Of a DNA stretch of 64,000 nucleotides, positions 63,231 to 64,000 are shown one piece after another. The notes beneath the pieces are model-generated. The model saw nothing but the letters and a program-made list of their open reading frames with translations, was not told the origin of the DNA and searched no databases. Every line of letters begins with the position of its first letter. Position 1 is the stretch's first letter. The translations under genes were made by a program, and so were the position numbers. Source of the stretch: Chloroflexi bacterium 44-23 (GTDB taxonomy: Bacteria; Chloroflexota; Anaerolineae; Anaerolineales; Anaerolineaceae); NCBI GenBank assembly GCA_001899005.1, contig MKUW01000013.1, positions 124,001-188,000 on the forward strand, given 5' to 3'.

Positions 63231-64000
63231 ATGAGCATTAATCCTAAAAAACAGATCGCATTTCTAATTATCTGCGTAATTATCATTGCTCTGGCCGCAG
63301 CGGGTGCCCGCCTGATTGAAACCGATTTTGGAAAGCTGGATGTCTCCATCGTTAAGATACAAGGTCCAATGGATGTGACTCTTGTTGGTAAATTGTATCG
63401 CCCGAGTGGACTTGGTAGCACTGATTCATTACCGGCTGTGCTAATTTTACATGGATTTCAGAACGATAAAGAAACAATGCAACCGCAAGCTTTGGAACTG
63501 GCACGGCGCGGTTTTGTCACCCTGGCTCTTGATCAGCTAGGGCATGGCTCCACCGGTGGTTCCATGGCGATAAAAGACGCTACCATGGGTGGTGACCATG
63601 CCTACAAATATTTGCAAGCGTTGCCATACGTTGATGCAACTCGCATGGGGGTTATGGGACATTCAATGGGAGCGGGTACAACATTGGCCGTAGCGATGGC
63701 AAACCCTGATCATCGTGCATTAAACCCGATGTGTGGTACCCCTGGCAGCCCGGACCTAAACAATGTTATGTTGACCCAGGCCAAATACGAAGAGTTTCGA
63801 GGATTTAGGGCAAATCAACCTACGACCGTCAATCTGCCAACCAACCCCGAGCGTCTCGAGCAATTTGGCCTGTCTGAGCCTGTAAATTGGGATACGACGT
63901 ACGGAAAATTTTCCGATGGATCTGCCCGTATGCAAACGCTTGTTAACACAGTTCACCCTGGAGTGACTCATAATGCTAAAGCGGTTTCGCAAGCAATTCT
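63231..64000 (+). CDS. Alpha/beta hydrolase family protein, N-terminally membrane-anchored, truncated at window edge
   Basis: My translation: MSINPKKQIAFLIICVIIIALAAAG...LPAVLILHGFQNDKETM...MGVMGHSMGAGTTLAVAM (GHSMG nucleophile elbow). Open to the window end. Confidence 0.85.
   Translation, partial: MSINPKKQIAFLIICVIIIALAAAGARLIETDFGKLDVSIVKIQGPMDVTLVGKLYRPSGLGSTDSLPAVLILHGFQNDKETMQPQALELARRGFVTLALDQLGHGSTGGSMAIKDATMGGDHAYKYLQALPYVDATRMGVMGHSMGAGTTLAVAMANPDHRALNPMCGTPGSPDLNNVMLTQAKYEEFRGFRANQPTTVNLPTNPERLEQFGLSEPVNWDTTYGKFSDGSARMQTLVNTVHPGVTHNAKAVSQAI

Noticed and set aside
1-64000. CRISPR arrays, tRNA, rRNA, transposases, prophage
   Set aside because: Scanned by eye. No regularly spaced direct repeats with unique spacers, no recognisable tRNA/rRNA segments, and no DDE or integrase motifs in the listed ORFs. 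The peptide array is tandem but coding, with about 153-nt periodicity.

Overview
This 64 kb window looks like a bacterial chromosome segment, probably Chloroflexota/Anaerolineae (inferred from gene content, not proven). I saw no rRNA, tRNA, CRISPR array or transposase. From left to right it contains: (i) a minus-strand stress/metal/pentose-phosphate block (UspA, NRAMP, zwf, HAD, tal, rpiB, tkt); (ii) a VIT1/CCC1-like gene, ftsH, a Crp/Fnr regulator, a GH5-like lipoprotein, an MFS gene and a 3-HIBADH-like gene; (iii) an unusual minus-strand locus at 18.9-25.0 kb; (iv) a LacI-controlled beta-mannoside/beta-glucoside utilisation cluster with a Dpp/Opp-type ABC transporter, GH2, GH3, GH130 and GH94; (v) a frameshifted tungsten-type aldehyde:ferredoxin oxidoreductase with MoaD/ThiS-like and UbiB/ABC1 genes; (vi) a YpdA-like reductase, a secreted M23-like protein, an MBL-fold gene interrupted by an in-frame TAG, and two adjacent SF1 helicases; (vii) a GlpA-like/FAD oxidoreductase/DUF1667 operon with a divergent SorC-type regulator, msrB and a truncated alpha/beta hydrolase. 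The standout is locus (iii). Five tandem tiny ORFs of 33-38 aa are missing from the supplied ORF track. Each has its own Shine-Dalgarno and encodes a near-identical hydrophobic peptide ending in IGAGAPGAVGI. They lie between a 1076-aa MalT/BTAD-type TPR regulator and DUF5317, NHLP-like and HD-GYP genes, all on the same strand. A second unusual signal is a two-module dispersed intergenic repeat present twice (8.7-9.0 kb and 43.9-44.2 kb) with its modules in opposite order and an RNA hairpin preserved through G-U wobbles.
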